DNA from: Acidimicrobiaceae bacterium
Lineage (GTDB): Bacteria; Actinomycetota; Acidimicrobiia; Acidimicrobiales; Aldehydirespiratoraceae
Reading direction: 5' to 3'
Length of the DNA stretch: 64,000 nt
NCBI GenBank assembly: GCA_026706815.1
Contig: JAPOYA010000032.1
Span: 26,010-90,009 of the forward strand
Part shown: piece by piece, positions 35,078 to 44,674 of the stretch
Layout: every line of letters starts with the position of its first letter
How positions within the stretch are numbered: position 1 is the first letter of the stretch
Position numbers and translations under genes: made by a program
The notes under the pieces: model-generated
The model's input: only the letters and a program-made list of their open reading frames with translations
Database searches by the model: none
Told to the model about the DNA's origin: nothing

Positions 35078-37936
35078 ATGATCGCCTGCGGACACTGCGG
35101 CGGACGGCATTCAACGGTCGAAGAGGTGCGCACCTGTTCGCTGGATGCGACATCGGCTGACGCACGCTCAGAACCTTCGCCGCCGAGACCGGCCGAGTTC
35201 CCGGCGGGCCGTTCAGAACACCCCGAGGAGTGTCGCCCTGTGGTGCTGGAGCCGGATTGGCGGCGCCTGGCCGGACCCGAAGCTCTCGGGCGCAACCTGG
35301 TGGTGAATCCCGGTCAAGCCGTTCCCGAACCCTGGGCCGGTTGTGAGCGCATCGTTGTGGATGGGCAGCCGGGCGCGATCAACCGACTACGCGAGTGCCG
35401 AACGACCCGTTCGCGAGCCGTGATCGAGTTGCGTGCCGATCCTGATGGTGACGACCCCGTGCTCGACGTTCCGTATTGGTATCTCTCACCCGATACCGAT
35501 CTTGAGGGCGAGCCCCTGCGGCATCTCGTATTCGACCATGCGGTTGATGCACGGAATGCCGACAAACCCACGATCTGTGCAGTTTCGAGAGCGCTGAGCG
35601 CAGGAGCAACTCTTGTCGACAACGGGCCAGGAGACGTCGCAACCAACCAAGGTCCAGCCTGGTGTGACGGTGGGCCGCTGGACTGGTTCGACGACGTCGA
35701 GCTCGGCGCTCCGGCTATACCGGCTGTGCATCTCGCCATAGGCTCCTTGGCTGCGATCCGCAACATCGCGCCGAGTGCCGACCTCGCCGACGATCAGCTC
35801 AAGGCGGTCGCGCACAGCGGCGGAGGCGCCAGGATCATCGCCCCGGCAGGATCGGGCAAGACCCGGGTGCTGACAGAGCGAGCCCGGCACCTGATCCGCG
35901 ATCGCGGCATCGATCCCTCGACCGTCTGCCTGGTCGCGTTCAATGTGCGCGCGCGCCAAGAAATGCAAGAACGAACCGGTGACCTGGCAGGCCTGCAGAT
36001 CCGCACCCTCAACAGCTTGGCTCTGGCGATCCTGTCCGGCGCGGGTCCCTTCCGCTCCCCTGCTCACCGTCACCGTCCCGAAGTGATCGACGAACACGAG
36101 GTCCGCCGAATTCTCGGCGATCTTGTGGGAGGACGACGCGTGGCCATGGCCGATCCCCTGGCAGTCTGGATAGAGGCGCTCACCGCCACACGTCTGGGAT
36201 TGCGTTCGCCCAGTGCCGTTGAGCAAGAGTTCGGCGGTGACGTTCGCGGCTTCGCTGATGTGGTGCCGCAGTTCCGTGAACGCTTGGCGGACGCCGGAGT
36301 AGTGGACTTTGACGAGCAGATCCTGGGAGCGATCGAGGTGTTGTGCACCGACCCCGAGGCGAGGGCGACCGCTCGGAGGGTCTGCGGCCTGCTGCTCGTC
36401 GACGAGTTCCAGGATCTGACGCCGGCCCACATTCTGTTGATCCGCCTGCTGGCGGGTCCGGCCGCACAGGTCTTCGGAGTCGGCGACGATGATCAGACGA
36501 TCTACGGCTACGCCGGAGCCTCGCCGTCCTGGCTGATCGATTTCGCAGATCTCTTCCCGGGCTCTGCCGCTCATGACCTGCAGGTCAACTACCGCTGCGG
36601 ACCGAGCGTGGTGGACGCGGCAGCAACGCTGTTGACCCACAATCGCCGTCGGGTCGACAAGACCGTCAGCGCTCGTCCCGGCCGAGCCGCTTCCGAACCC
36701 GAGATTGAGGTGCTGGTCAGCGACAACCCCATGAGCAGCACAATCGCTCGGGTATCAGAACTGCGCGACCAAGGCATTCCACTGAGCGCCATCGCCGTGT
36801 TGGCTCGCGTGAACGTGACTTTGCTGGGACCGATGATTCTGCTCGAAGAAGCTGGAATTCCCACGAACAAACCCGTCGGGCCCGGCTTCACGGAGAGAAC
36901 CGGCGTTGCCGGCGCGTTGGCCTGGTTGCGCCTCGCTGTCGCCGCCGAAAATGCCCTTCCGGGCGACGCGCTCGAAACAGCGGTGCGCAGGCCACCAAGA
37001 GGAATCAGTCGTCGCTTGGCGGGCTGGGCAGGTGAGCAGAGGAGCCTTCGGCAACTCAAGGCTCTGGCCAAAAGGCTGAAACAGGAACGCGACCAACTCA
37101 AGATACTGGAGTTCACCGCTCAACTTGAAGCACTCCGGAAGCTGGCTGACCGCAATGCCGACACGGTGAGACTCCTAGTCGCGATCCGTGACGATATCGG
37201 GCTGGGACGAGCGCTCGACAACCTCCTCGATGCCAGCCGACGGTCGGTCGACCGCTCGACCCACGGTGATGATCTGGCTGCGCTGCTCGCCGTGGCCGAA
37301 CGCTGCGAAGACCCGGCTGAGTTTCCCGGCTGGTTGGCTGAGCGACTCGCGGCGCCCAGATCCAATCAGCCTGGAGTGACGCTGAGCACCATTCACCGGG
37401 TGAAAGGACGCGAGTGGCCCCATGTGATCGTCCACGACGCCAGCGAGGGATTGATGCCGCACCGACTCTCATCGGACACTGAAGAGGAACGGCGGGTGTT
37501 CCATGTGGCCATTACCCGCGCCGGCAAGAGTGTCGCTATCACTGCCGGCCGTCCAGCATCGCCGTTCATCGCCGAGATGCGCTCGCCCAGACAACCTGAG
37601 CCCGAATCCCGGGCTCCCGTCTCGGCGAGTGCGGACTCCGCAGAACCTCCTACTCCGACCCGCCGCACACGTCCCACGCCTGTTGTCCCACCTGTGGTCT
37701 CCACCCTCGACGAAGTGCGGCTGCGCGAACAACTGAAGGCGTGGCGCTCAACTACGGCCAGAGCAGCCGGTGTGCCGGCATATGTGGTGTTCAACGACGC
37801 GACGCTCTACCAGATCGCAGCTCTGCGACCGCAATCTGACGACGATCTGCTGTCGATCAGCGGGATCGGCCCGGTCAAGCTCGAAAGATACGGCGAAGAC
37901 ATCCTCGCCATAGTCGAAACGGCTGGCGACAACTAG
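35078..37936 (+). CDS. UvrD2-like helicase with HRDC domain and a long N-terminal domain
   Basis: A 952-residue SF1A helicase. Residues about 265-800 carry the helicase core: APAGSGKTRVLTERA, LLVDEFQDLTPAHI, GDDDQTIYGYAGAS, LQVNYRCG, STIHRVKGREWPHV and RVFHVAITRAGKSV. The C-terminal 70 residues (LREQLKAWRST, ISGIGPVKLERYG) form an HRDC domain, as in mycobacterial UvrD2. The unusual part is the first 230 residues. They start MIACGHCGGRHSTVEEVRTC, a possible zinc site, and include a low-complexity acidic/proline stretch and a folded region I do not recognise. Likely role: DNA repair or recombination. A LexA-type site and dinB follow. Confidence 0.85.
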   Translation: MIACGHCGGRHSTVEEVRTCSLDATSADARSEPSPPRPAEFPAGRSEHPEECRPVVLEPDWRRLAGPEALGRNLVVNPGQAVPEPWAGCERIVVDGQPGAINRLRECRTTRSRAVIELRADPDGDDPVLDVPYWYLSPDTDLEGEPLRHLVFDHAVDARNADKPTICAVSRALSAGATLVDNGPGDVATNQGPAWCDGGPLDWFDDVELGAPAIPAVHLAIGSLAAIRNIAPSADLADDQLKAVAHSGGGARIIAPAGSGKTRVLTERARHLIRDRGIDPSTVCLVAFNVRARQEMQERTGDLAGLQIRTLNSLALAILSGAGPFRSPAHRHRPEVIDEHEVRRILGDLVGGRRVAMADPLAVWIEALTATRLGLRSPSAVEQEFGGDVRGFADVVPQFRERLADAGVVDFDEQILGAIEVLCTDPEARATARRVCGLLLVDEFQDLTPAHILLIRLLAGPAAQVFGVGDDDQTIYGYAGASPSWLIDFADLFPGSAAHDLQVNYRCGPSVVDAAATLLTHNRRRVDKTVSARPGRAASEPEIEVLVSDNPMSSTIARVSELRDQGIPLSAIAVLARVNVTLLGPMILLEEAGIPTNKPVGPGFTERTGVAGALAWLRLAVAAENALPGDALETAVRRPPRGISRRLAGWAGEQRSLRQLKALAKRLKQERDQLKILEFTAQLEALRKLADRNADTVRLLVAIRDDIGLGRALDNLLDASRRSVDRSTHGDDLAALLAVAERCEDPAEFPGWLAERLAAPRSNQPGVTLSTIHRVKGREWPHVIVHDASEGLMPHRLSSDTEEERRVFHVAITRAGKSVAITAGRPASPFIAEMRSPRQPEPESRAPVSASADSAEPPTPTRRTRPTPVVPPVVSTLDEVRLREQLKAWRSTTARAAGVPAYVVFNDATLYQIAALRPQSDDDLLSISGIGPVKLERYGEDILAIVETAGDN

Positions 37937-37975
37937 TGGATTGCCACGACCGGATCGCCGTCTGGCTACTGGCAT

Positions 37976-37989
37976 CGAACATACGTTTG
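37976..37989. promoter_or_regulatory. LexA box upstream of dinB
   Basis: CGAACATACGTTTG matches the Gram-positive/actinobacterial SOS operator pattern CGAAC-N4-GTTyg at nearly all positions. It is flanked by T and C to read TCGAAC-N4-GTTTGC. It ends 10 bp before the dinB GTG, a position where bound LexA would block initiation. The site is seen directly. LexA control follows from the known SOS regulon. Confidence 0.7.
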
Positions 37990-37999
37990 CCATAAGATT

Positions 38000-39283
38000 G
38001 TGATTGTGGGCAACCGGGCCACCATCCTTCATGCAGACCTCGACGCCTTCTACGCATCGGTTGAACAGCGTGACGATCCCGAGTTGCGCAACCATCCGGT
38101 CATCGTCGGCCAAGGCGTCGTGTTGGCGTGCAGCTATGAAGCCAAACGCTGCGGAGTCCGCTCCGGGATGGGCGGTGTGCTCGCCCGCTCTCTATGTCCA
38201 CAAGCCATCACGGTTCCACCTCGTATGGAGGCCTATGCCGAAGCATCGACCGAGGTATTCGAACAGTTCCACAACTTCACACCTTTCGTCGAACCGCTGT
38301 CGGTCGACGAGGCCTTCCTAGACGTTGCCGGAGCCGAGCACCTCTTTGGACCCGCCGCTCAGATCGCCGAGGAACTCAGGGCCCAGGTGTGGGAGAATGT
38401 GGGGTTGGCGCTTTCGGTGGGGGTTGCTCCAACCAAGTTTCTGGCCAAGGTCGCCAGCGGCCAGGCAAAACCTGACGGCATTATCGTCGTCGAGCCAGGG
38501 AACGAACTCACCTTCCTTCATCCGTTGCCCATCGAGGTTATTTGGGGTGTGGGTCGGGTCACTGCTGCGAAGCTCCACGATCACGGCATCGACACGGTCG
38601 GAGATCTCGCCTCCTGCGGACGTGAAGGGCTCAAGAGCTTTCTCGGCGAACACGCGAGTGCCCACCTTTTGGCGCTGGCCAACAACCACGATCCGCGTGC
38701 AATCGACGCCAACCGTCGTGACCGATCCATGGGTGCTCAGCGGGCTCTCGGGCAGAAAGTCCGTCACCGCGAGGAACTGCGGCTCGAGATGCTCGCCCTG
38801 GCCGAAAAGGTGGCGGCCCGACTGCGCAAAGCAGAACGCGTCGCCCGCACTGTCACCGTGCGGTACCGGACTTCAGAGATGCGTCACGAGACCCGGTCGC
38901 GCACCTTGCCCGAAGCGACTCAACAAACGGACATTCTCGTTGCGGTCGCCGACGAACTGCTTCTCGATCTAATCGACGGCCCCCACGGCCCGGGCAGCAG
39001 ACTGGGTCGAGTCGGTTGCACACTGATCGGAGTCACCTACTCGGCGCTCGGCACACCCGATGCCATACAACTCGCACTCCCGTTCGCCGACGGCGGCAAG
39101 CCAACCGACTTGCTCGACACGATGATCGACAGCATCCGCTCGCGATGGGGCAACAAAGCTGTGGCCAGGGCATCGCTGCTGGACCACAAGCCCGATGTTG
39201 CAGCCCTGACTCGCCCCACCGCCCTCGATTCCGAAGCAACGGAGTATTCGCCTACATCGGAACCCCCTGACGCGCGACAATGA
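38000..39283 (+). CDS. dinB: DNA polymerase IV (Y-family)
   Basis: A 427-residue Y-family polymerase. It shows ILHADLDAFYASVEQ near residue 8 with the first metal Asp, VVLACSYEAKRCGVRSGM, PLSVDEAFLDVAG near 100 with the second metal Asp and Glu, VGVAPTKFLAKVASGQAKP, the helix-hairpin-helix VIWGVGRVTAAKL, and a little-finger domain ending near 350. The tail SALGTPDAIQLALPF resembles a beta-clamp-binding motif (QLALPF). It carries out error-prone synthesis across lesions. The GTG start lies just behind a LexA-type box, so induction by DNA damage is likely. Confidence 0.92.
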   Translation: MIVGNRATILHADLDAFYASVEQRDDPELRNHPVIVGQGVVLACSYEAKRCGVRSGMGGVLARSLCPQAITVPPRMEAYAEASTEVFEQFHNFTPFVEPLSVDEAFLDVAGAEHLFGPAAQIAEELRAQVWENVGLALSVGVAPTKFLAKVASGQAKPDGIIVVEPGNELTFLHPLPIEVIWGVGRVTAAKLHDHGIDTVGDLASCGREGLKSFLGEHASAHLLALANNHDPRAIDANRRDRSMGAQRALGQKVRHREELRLEMLALAEKVAARLRKAERVARTVTVRYRTSEMRHETRSRTLPEATQQTDILVAVADELLLDLIDGPHGPGSRLGRVGCTLIGVTYSALGTPDAIQLALPFADGGKPTDLLDTMIDSIRSRWGNKAVARASLLDHKPDVAALTRPTALDSEATEYSPTSEPPDARQ

Positions 39284-39287
39284 CGCC

Positions 39288-40709
39288 GTGAGCCAACCCC
39301 CTCCCGAGCGCCGGCACACACGAGGCGTGTTCTGCAACCGGACCCTCAACCTCCGCGGCGTCCGAGCGATCGGCTACGACATGGACTACACGCTCATCCA
39401 CTACTTCGTGGATGAGTGGGAGCGGGCAGCTTTCGACCATGGTTGCGCCTACCTCGAAAAGTTGGGCTGGCCGGTAGCTGATCTGGTATTCGACCCTGAG
39501 GCTTTCACGCTCGGACTCACCTTCGACCTCGAGTTGGGCAACATTGTCAAAGCGACACGCTTCGGATACGTGGTGAGAGCCCAGCACGGCAATCAAATGC
39601 TGCCCTTTGCGGAATTGCGACGAAGCTATTCGGCGACGGTCATCGACCTTTCTGATCAGCGGTTCAAGTTCATGAACACACTCTTCGAGTTGAGCCGAGC
39701 CTCACTGTGGTGCCAGCTAGTCGACCGCCACGACCGCTCACCTCTGCCCGGCGTCAAGACCTACCGGCAGCTTCACAGCACCATCGACACTGCCCTCATA
39801 AGCGCACACCGCGACGGATCGCTCAAAGCGGCAATCGTCTCTGACCCCAAACGCTTCGTCGATCTCGACCCGGAAACCGTGCCGACTCTCATGGATCAGC
39901 GTCTTGCCGGCAAAGACCTGATACTCATCACCAACTCCGAGTGGTCTTACAGCCAACAGATCATGAACTGGTGTTTCAACCGCTTCATGCCTGAAGGCCA
40001 AACCTGGCGTGACTTGTTCGACCTGATCATCGTCGCCGCCAACAAACCGAGATTCTTCTCCGATGTCGGACCGATTTATGAGGTCGTCGACCCTGAGCGG
40101 GGCCTGCTGGAACCGCATCTCGGTGCGATCAAGTCAGGAGCGGTCTACCACGGAGGCAACGCTCGTCTAGTGGAAGACGCGCTGGGCCATGAGGGATCGC
40201 AGTTCCTCTACGTGGGCGACCATCTGTTCGGCGATGTGTACGTCACCAAAGACGTGCTGCGCTGGCGCACCGCGCTGATCGTTCGTGAGTTGGAGGACGA
40301 GATTCTGGCGAGCACCGATGCCCTGGACACCAACGTCGAACTCGCCGATCTGATGGAGGAGAAAAGCCGGCTGGAGTTGGCGCAGTCGCGCTTGCGGATG
40401 CAGCGCCGCCGTCTCGTCGTCGGCAACGAGCCAAGAGAGAGGATCGATGCCGCCATTGAGGCGACTGCTGCTGATCTAGCAGGACTCGACGAACGCATCG
40501 CGCCGCTGGCACGGGCTGCAAGCGAGCAGGGAAACGTGGCTTGGGGTCCGCTGATGAGAGCCGGCGTCGACAAGAGTCTGTTCGCACGCCAAGTAGAGAA
40601 ACACGCCGACGTCTACACCAGCCGTGTCTCCAACTTCCGAGCCGAGACGCCCTATGGCTATCTGCGCGCTGCGCGCGTTCTGCTGCCCCACGAAACCCCC
40701 GAGCTCTGA
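39288..40709 (+). CDS. HAD-superfamily 5'-nucleotidase (cN-II/PF05761 type)
   Basis: A 473-residue protein that resembles the eukaryote-like cytosolic 5'-nucleotidase family. Motif I is IGYDMDYTLIHY near residue 32 with both catalytic Asp residues. Motif II is LILITNSEWSYSQQ near 205, the motif III Lys is probably in AANKPRFF near 247, and motif IV is LYVGDHLFGDVYVTK near 306. A coiled-coil segment rich in Arg and Leu (about 345-385) follows. It would hydrolyse IMP/GMP-like nucleotides. It starts at GTG 39288, 4 bp after dinB, and could share dinB's SOS-controlled transcript. Confidence 0.83.
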   Translation: MSQPPPERRHTRGVFCNRTLNLRGVRAIGYDMDYTLIHYFVDEWERAAFDHGCAYLEKLGWPVADLVFDPEAFTLGLTFDLELGNIVKATRFGYVVRAQHGNQMLPFAELRRSYSATVIDLSDQRFKFMNTLFELSRASLWCQLVDRHDRSPLPGVKTYRQLHSTIDTALISAHRDGSLKAAIVSDPKRFVDLDPETVPTLMDQRLAGKDLILITNSEWSYSQQIMNWCFNRFMPEGQTWRDLFDLIIVAANKPRFFSDVGPIYEVVDPERGLLEPHLGAIKSGAVYHGGNARLVEDALGHEGSQFLYVGDHLFGDVYVTKDVLRWRTALIVRELEDEILASTDALDTNVELADLMEEKSRLELAQSRLRMQRRRLVVGNEPRERIDAAIEATAADLAGLDERIAPLARAASEQGNVAWGPLMRAGVDKSLFARQVEKHADVYTSRVSNFRAETPYGYLRAARVLLPHETPEL

Positions 40710-40772
40710 GCGCCATGAACAACCTCGGCGAGAACGTGTTGTTCCAGACCGATATCGGGCAGACTCGCCGGG

Positions 40773-43043
40773 ATGGTGGCTCGCCTCGGACGTTGGTGTT
40801 ACCAAAGACGCAAGGCCGTGCTCGGATTGTGGATCCTGGGTTTGGCGACACTCCTCGGCGCAGCGCTGAGCATCGGCAGCGGGTTCACAGCCGAACAGGC
40901 ATTGCCGGGTTCAGAAACCGAAGCAGGTTTTGATGCGCTGGACGAGCACTTCGGCGCCTTCGGCGGGGCTGGCAGCGGGCTCACGGGGAGCATCGTGTAT
41001 TCCGCTGAGCAAGGAGTCCACGATCCAGAAGTGGTCGCAGTCATGCGACAGATGTTCAGCGAAGCCAACGAGATCGAAGGCGCGATCATCTCGTCGCCCT
41101 ATGACTCGGGTCCAACTGGCGGTGGCGGAATATCCGCAGACGGACAGATCGCCTACGCATCTGTTCAGCTCGGCAAGAACGTCGACCAGGAAAACTCAGG
41201 CGCGATCGGTGAACATATCAAAGATCTGATTCCCGCCCTTGAGGGCCTGCAAGTGGAGATCGGCGGGAGCGCTCTGGCAGATTTTGAACCTCCGCAATCT
41301 GAATTGATAGGCATTGCGTTCGCTATCTTCATCCTGATCCTGGCCACAGGATCGGTGTTGGGCATGGGTCTTCCTATAGGGGTGGCTCTGTTCGGCGTGG
41401 TGGGTGGTATCGCCGCAACGGTGCTCGCCTCCAACATTTCCGGCGGCCCCGAGTTCGCTACCACGCTCGCCACCATGATCGGACTCGGCGTGGGAATCGA
41501 CTACACGTTGTTCCTTGTGACCCGCCACCGGGAACTGTTGAGGGAGGGAGCAGATCCAGCCGACGCCGCGGTCGGCGCCATGCGCACCGCCGGACGTGCC
41601 GTGCTGTTCGCGGGGATCACCGTGGTGGTCTCCCTGCTGGGTCTGATGGTGATCGGTCTTCCGTTCGTCACCGGAATAGGCGTGGCCGCCTCCATCACCG
41701 TCTTGGTCACGCTCATCTCGTCGTTGACGCTGATGCCCGCGCTGGTCGGGTTCGCCGGGCAACGGCTGGAAATCACCCGCTGGCGCGGGATCATCGCCGC
41801 GGGCGCGGTGGCTGTCGCTCTGTTCGGCTTCGGTTTCGGACTCGATCCTCTGGTGTTCTTCTTCCCCTTGGCCGTCGTCGTGTTGATCGCCGGTTTCTTT
41901 GTCCCTGCATTGCGCCGCCAACTCCCGCCTCGCAAGGTCAAACCGTTGCGCGAAACTGTGGCGTACCGGTGGAGCCGATTCGTGCAAGCTCGCCCACGCA
42001 GCATCGCGGTGGTGGGAACGGCAATCCTCTTACTCATCACGACGCCGCTGTTGGACCTGCGTCTCGGCTTCTCCGACGAAAGCAATTTCGCCGAAGAAAC
42101 CACCACACGACGTGCCTACGACCTTTTGGCCGATGGTTTCGGCCCGGGTTTCAACGGCCCGTTCCTGATCACCGCGGTATTCAACAGCAGCACCGACGCG
42201 CAAGCGATCGGCGTTCTCGTCTCAGCGCTGGAGGGCGACCCCGGGATCGCCGCAGTTCCCCAGGTGCTCCCCAACAATCCCGATTCGCCGAGTGCGTTCA
42301 TGATCCGGGCGATTCCCCATACCGCTCCCCAGGACCACGCCACCGAGCTGCTTGTCGGTCGTCTCCGAGACGTGGTTATACCCGGCGCGATTGCAGGCAC
42401 GACATTGGAGGTGGCCCTTACCGGCGGTACGGCTGCCGGTATCGACTTCTCCGACTATCTCAGCAGTCGCATGCCCTTCTTTTTCACTGCTGTGCTGCTG
42501 TTCTCGTTCGTCCTGTTGATGGCGGTCTTCCGCTCACTGCTGGTTCCGCTGAAGGCAGTGATCATGAACCTGCTGTCGATCAGCGCGGCCTACGGGATCG
42601 TTGTTGCGGTGTTCCAATGGGGTTGGTTCAGCACCATCATCGGAGTCGACCCGGGACCCGTCGAGCCTTTCATTCCAATGATGATGTTCGCCATCGTCTT
42701 CGGCCTGTCGATGGACTACGAGGTCTTTCTTCTGAGCCGAATACGCGAGGAGTATCAGCGCACCGGCGACCCGGTCACGTCGGTGAGCGACGGCCTGGCG
42801 GCAACGGCGCGGGTGATAACGGCGGCGGCGGCGATCATGGCGTTCGTGTTCGGGAGTTTCATTCTCGAAGACGCACGCGTGCCGGCGGTGTTCGGCCTGG
42901 GTCTCGCATCTGCCATCGTGCTCGACGCCACCCTGGTGCGCATGTTGCTGGTACCTGCAACTATGGAGTTGCTCGGTTCACGGAACTGGTGGATCCCGAA
43001 GTGGCTCGACCGGATCGTCCCCCGTCTGGATATCGAAGCTTGA
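40773..43043 (+). CDS. MMPL/RND-family transporter
   Basis: A 756-residue protein with two halves, each having one helix, a large extracytoplasmic domain and five more helices. The Asp-Tyr proton-relay signatures are GVGIDYTLFLVTRHRE near residue 240 and FGLSMDYEVFLLSRIRE near 648, both typical of MMPL proteins. These move lipids or other hydrophobic molecules across actinobacterial membranes using proton motive force. No lipid-synthesis gene adjoins it. The DUF3179 lipoprotein follows by 23 bp and may be co-transcribed. Confidence 0.88.
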   Translation: MVARLGRWCYQRRKAVLGLWILGLATLLGAALSIGSGFTAEQALPGSETEAGFDALDEHFGAFGGAGSGLTGSIVYSAEQGVHDPEVVAVMRQMFSEANEIEGAIISSPYDSGPTGGGGISADGQIAYASVQLGKNVDQENSGAIGEHIKDLIPALEGLQVEIGGSALADFEPPQSELIGIAFAIFILILATGSVLGMGLPIGVALFGVVGGIAATVLASNISGGPEFATTLATMIGLGVGIDYTLFLVTRHRELLREGADPADAAVGAMRTAGRAVLFAGITVVVSLLGLMVIGLPFVTGIGVAASITVLVTLISSLTLMPALVGFAGQRLEITRWRGIIAAGAVAVALFGFGFGLDPLVFFFPLAVVVLIAGFFVPALRRQLPPRKVKPLRETVAYRWSRFVQARPRSIAVVGTAILLLITTPLLDLRLGFSDESNFAEETTTRRAYDLLADGFGPGFNGPFLITAVFNSSTDAQAIGVLVSALEGDPGIAAVPQVLPNNPDSPSAFMIRAIPHTAPQDHATELLVGRLRDVVIPGAIAGTTLEVALTGGTAAGIDFSDYLSSRMPFFFTAVLLFSFVLLMAVFRSLLVPLKAVIMNLLSISAAYGIVVAVFQWGWFSTIIGVDPGPVEPFIPMMMFAIVFGLSMDYEVFLLSRIREEYQRTGDPVTSVSDGLAATARVITAAAAIMAFVFGSFILEDARVPAVFGLGLASAIVLDATLVRMLLVPATMELLGSRNWWIPKWLDRIVPRLDIEA

Positions 43044-43066
43044 GAACACCGCTAGGTTCAAATCAC

Positions 43067-44590
43067 ATGGTCAGTCATCGTGCAGCAGCGCTGCTTGTCG
43101 TCCTGGGACTTGGAGCTGTTGCCTGCGGAAGTGGCGATCCCTTGCCCGAGCCGGTTCCAGAGGCGGCGACTGATGCCACCGATGTGTCTGATGAGCCAAG
43201 CGGGTCGAGTGGCTCGGGCAATGCGGGCGGGGCGGGCTCGTCTATCGACGCAGAAGAGGCAACCCGTCCCGAGATCAGCCCGTTCGGCCCTGCACCGGTT
43301 TCACCGAGCGGGCCTCTGGATCCCGACTTGGAAGCCGACCTCAACGCGCTGTTCGATTCGCTGACGGCGACAAGGGCAGACCCCGAAGCCTTTGAACGTG
43401 TGGGCGAGGCCATTGAACGGGTGGGCGACTCGGGTGACCCGAGGGCGGCGTGGTTGCTCGCCGACGTCATTCGCTTCGTCCGTCTCGGCACCGTGCTCGA
43501 TCGCTTCGCTGAAGCCTGGGAGTCGCTCACCGGTGTATCGATCCCAGACGGCGAGTCCGATTGGCTGTTCAGCACCAACCACCTGATCGCCTGGGACGTG
43601 CCCGCGCCGCCCGGGTACATCGACTGGAAACGGCAGATCTTCGTTGGGCTTGTCGAACCGCGTTGGGCCCCGTTGTTCGACGACCCTGAAGCCGCCGTCG
43701 ATTGGCGCTGGGTGTCGTGGGGCGGTGTTCTCATAGACGACCGGCCGATCGGCGAGACGGACGCCGGCTGCCCCCGGGGCTGCATACCCGCGCTCAACGA
43801 CCCAGCGCTCACCCCCGCTTCCGACGGTTCCTGGTATCCGGACGACTCCATCGTGTTCGGTGTGATTGTCGGCGATGAGGCGGTGGCCTTCCCGAAGAAC
43901 ATCATGGAGATCCATGAGATGGTCAACATCACCATAGGCGGTCGCCGTCTGGGCATCCCGTACTGCACGCTTTGCGGGTCGGCCCAGGCGTACTTCACCG
44001 ACGATGTGGCTCCCGGGATCGATACCGGCGGCTACGGCGCCTACGAGTTGCGCACTTCCGGACTGTTGAGCAGGTCGAACAAGGTGATGTTCGAGTTCCA
44101 CACGATGTCGGTTATGGACACCTTCACCGGAGAGGCACTGAGCGGGCCGCTGCGCGAGGCCGGCGTCAGACTCGACCAAACCAGCGTGCGAACCAGCACC
44201 TGGGGAGATTGGAAGGCGGCTCACCCCGACACACGAATAGTTGCCGAAGGCGGAGGGCTCGGGCACAGCTACCCGCTCGATCCGCTGCGTGGCCGCGACG
44301 ACGACGGGCCCATCTTCCCGATCGGCGATGTCGATCCAAGACTCGAAGTGCAGGAGCCAGTCGTCGGCGTGATCGCCGATGACGGCACCCCGGTCGCTTT
44401 TTCGGTCGCCATGATCGAACCCCTGACTGCCGACGGCGCTTCGGTCACCTTTGGCGGTGTCACGGTGACCTCAGACGGCGCGGGCTTCACCGCCGGCTCA
44501 GCGACATCGGGTGACCCGCTGGCCGCGCACCAGGCTTTCTGGTTCGCCTGGAGCCAGTTCCACCCCGGCACTCTGCTGTTCCCCGGCTGA
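43067..44590 (+). CDS. DUF3179 family lipoprotein
   Basis: A 507-residue exported protein. The signal peptide ends in the lipobox GAVACG with Cys at residue 20. A Ser/Gly/Pro-rich linker (about residues 25-80) follows, then the DUF3179 domain. That domain shows GVIVGDEAVAFPKNIM, VNITIGGRRLGIPYC with a nearby TLCGSAQAY (a C-x2-C pair), TGLL-type turns and SVMDTFTGEAL. The function of DUF3179 is unknown. The invariant CTLCGS suggests a redox or metal role outside the cytoplasm. The ATG at 43067 is chosen because the signal peptide starts there; a much longer in-frame extension upstream overlaps the MMPL gene and is rejected. Confidence 0.82.
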   Translation: MVSHRAAALLVVLGLGAVACGSGDPLPEPVPEAATDATDVSDEPSGSSGSGNAGGAGSSIDAEEATRPEISPFGPAPVSPSGPLDPDLEADLNALFDSLTATRADPEAFERVGEAIERVGDSGDPRAAWLLADVIRFVRLGTVLDRFAEAWESLTGVSIPDGESDWLFSTNHLIAWDVPAPPGYIDWKRQIFVGLVEPRWAPLFDDPEAAVDWRWVSWGGVLIDDRPIGETDAGCPRGCIPALNDPALTPASDGSWYPDDSIVFGVIVGDEAVAFPKNIMEIHEMVNITIGGRRLGIPYCTLCGSAQAYFTDDVAPGIDTGGYGAYELRTSGLLSRSNKVMFEFHTMSVMDTFTGEALSGPLREAGVRLDQTSVRTSTWGDWKAAHPDTRIVAEGGGLGHSYPLDPLRGRDDDGPIFPIGDVDPRLEVQEPVVGVIADDGTPVAFSVAMIEPLTADGASVTFGGVTVTSDGAGFTAGSATSGDPLAAHQAFWFAWSQFHPGTLLFPG

Positions 44591-44600
44591 CGGGCCCGCG

Positions 44601-44628
44601 CGCCGGTCGGCAACATCCTCGACCGGCG
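44601..44628. terminator. Stem-loop after the DUF3179 gene
   Basis: CGCCGGTCG (44601-44609) and CGACCGGCG (44620-44628) form a perfect 9-bp stem around a 10-nt loop, 11 bp after the stop codon. There is no T-run. It separates the DUF3179 transcript from the promoter that starts three bases later. Confidence 0.5.
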
Positions 44629-44630
44629 AG

Positions 44631-44659
44631 TTGACAACCCAACAGCGGGGCAGTATATT
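44631..44659 (+). promoter_or_regulatory. Near-consensus promoter of the duplicated-cassette operon (unit 1)
   Basis: TTGACA (44631-44636), a 17-bp spacer and TATATT (44654-44659) match the sigma-70 consensus at 11 of 12 positions with ideal spacing. Transcription would begin around 44666, just before the strong hairpin at 44675-44707. I found no comparable promoter in front of the unit-2 secreted gene. Confidence 0.6.
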
Positions 44660-44674
44660 TTCCCCTCATGCTTT

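Noticed and set aside
41969..43066. A long in-frame extension upstream of the DUF3179 lipoprotein
   Set aside because: It lies wholly within the MMPL transporter gene in another frame, is Arg/His-rich like a shadow frame, and would bury the signal peptide.
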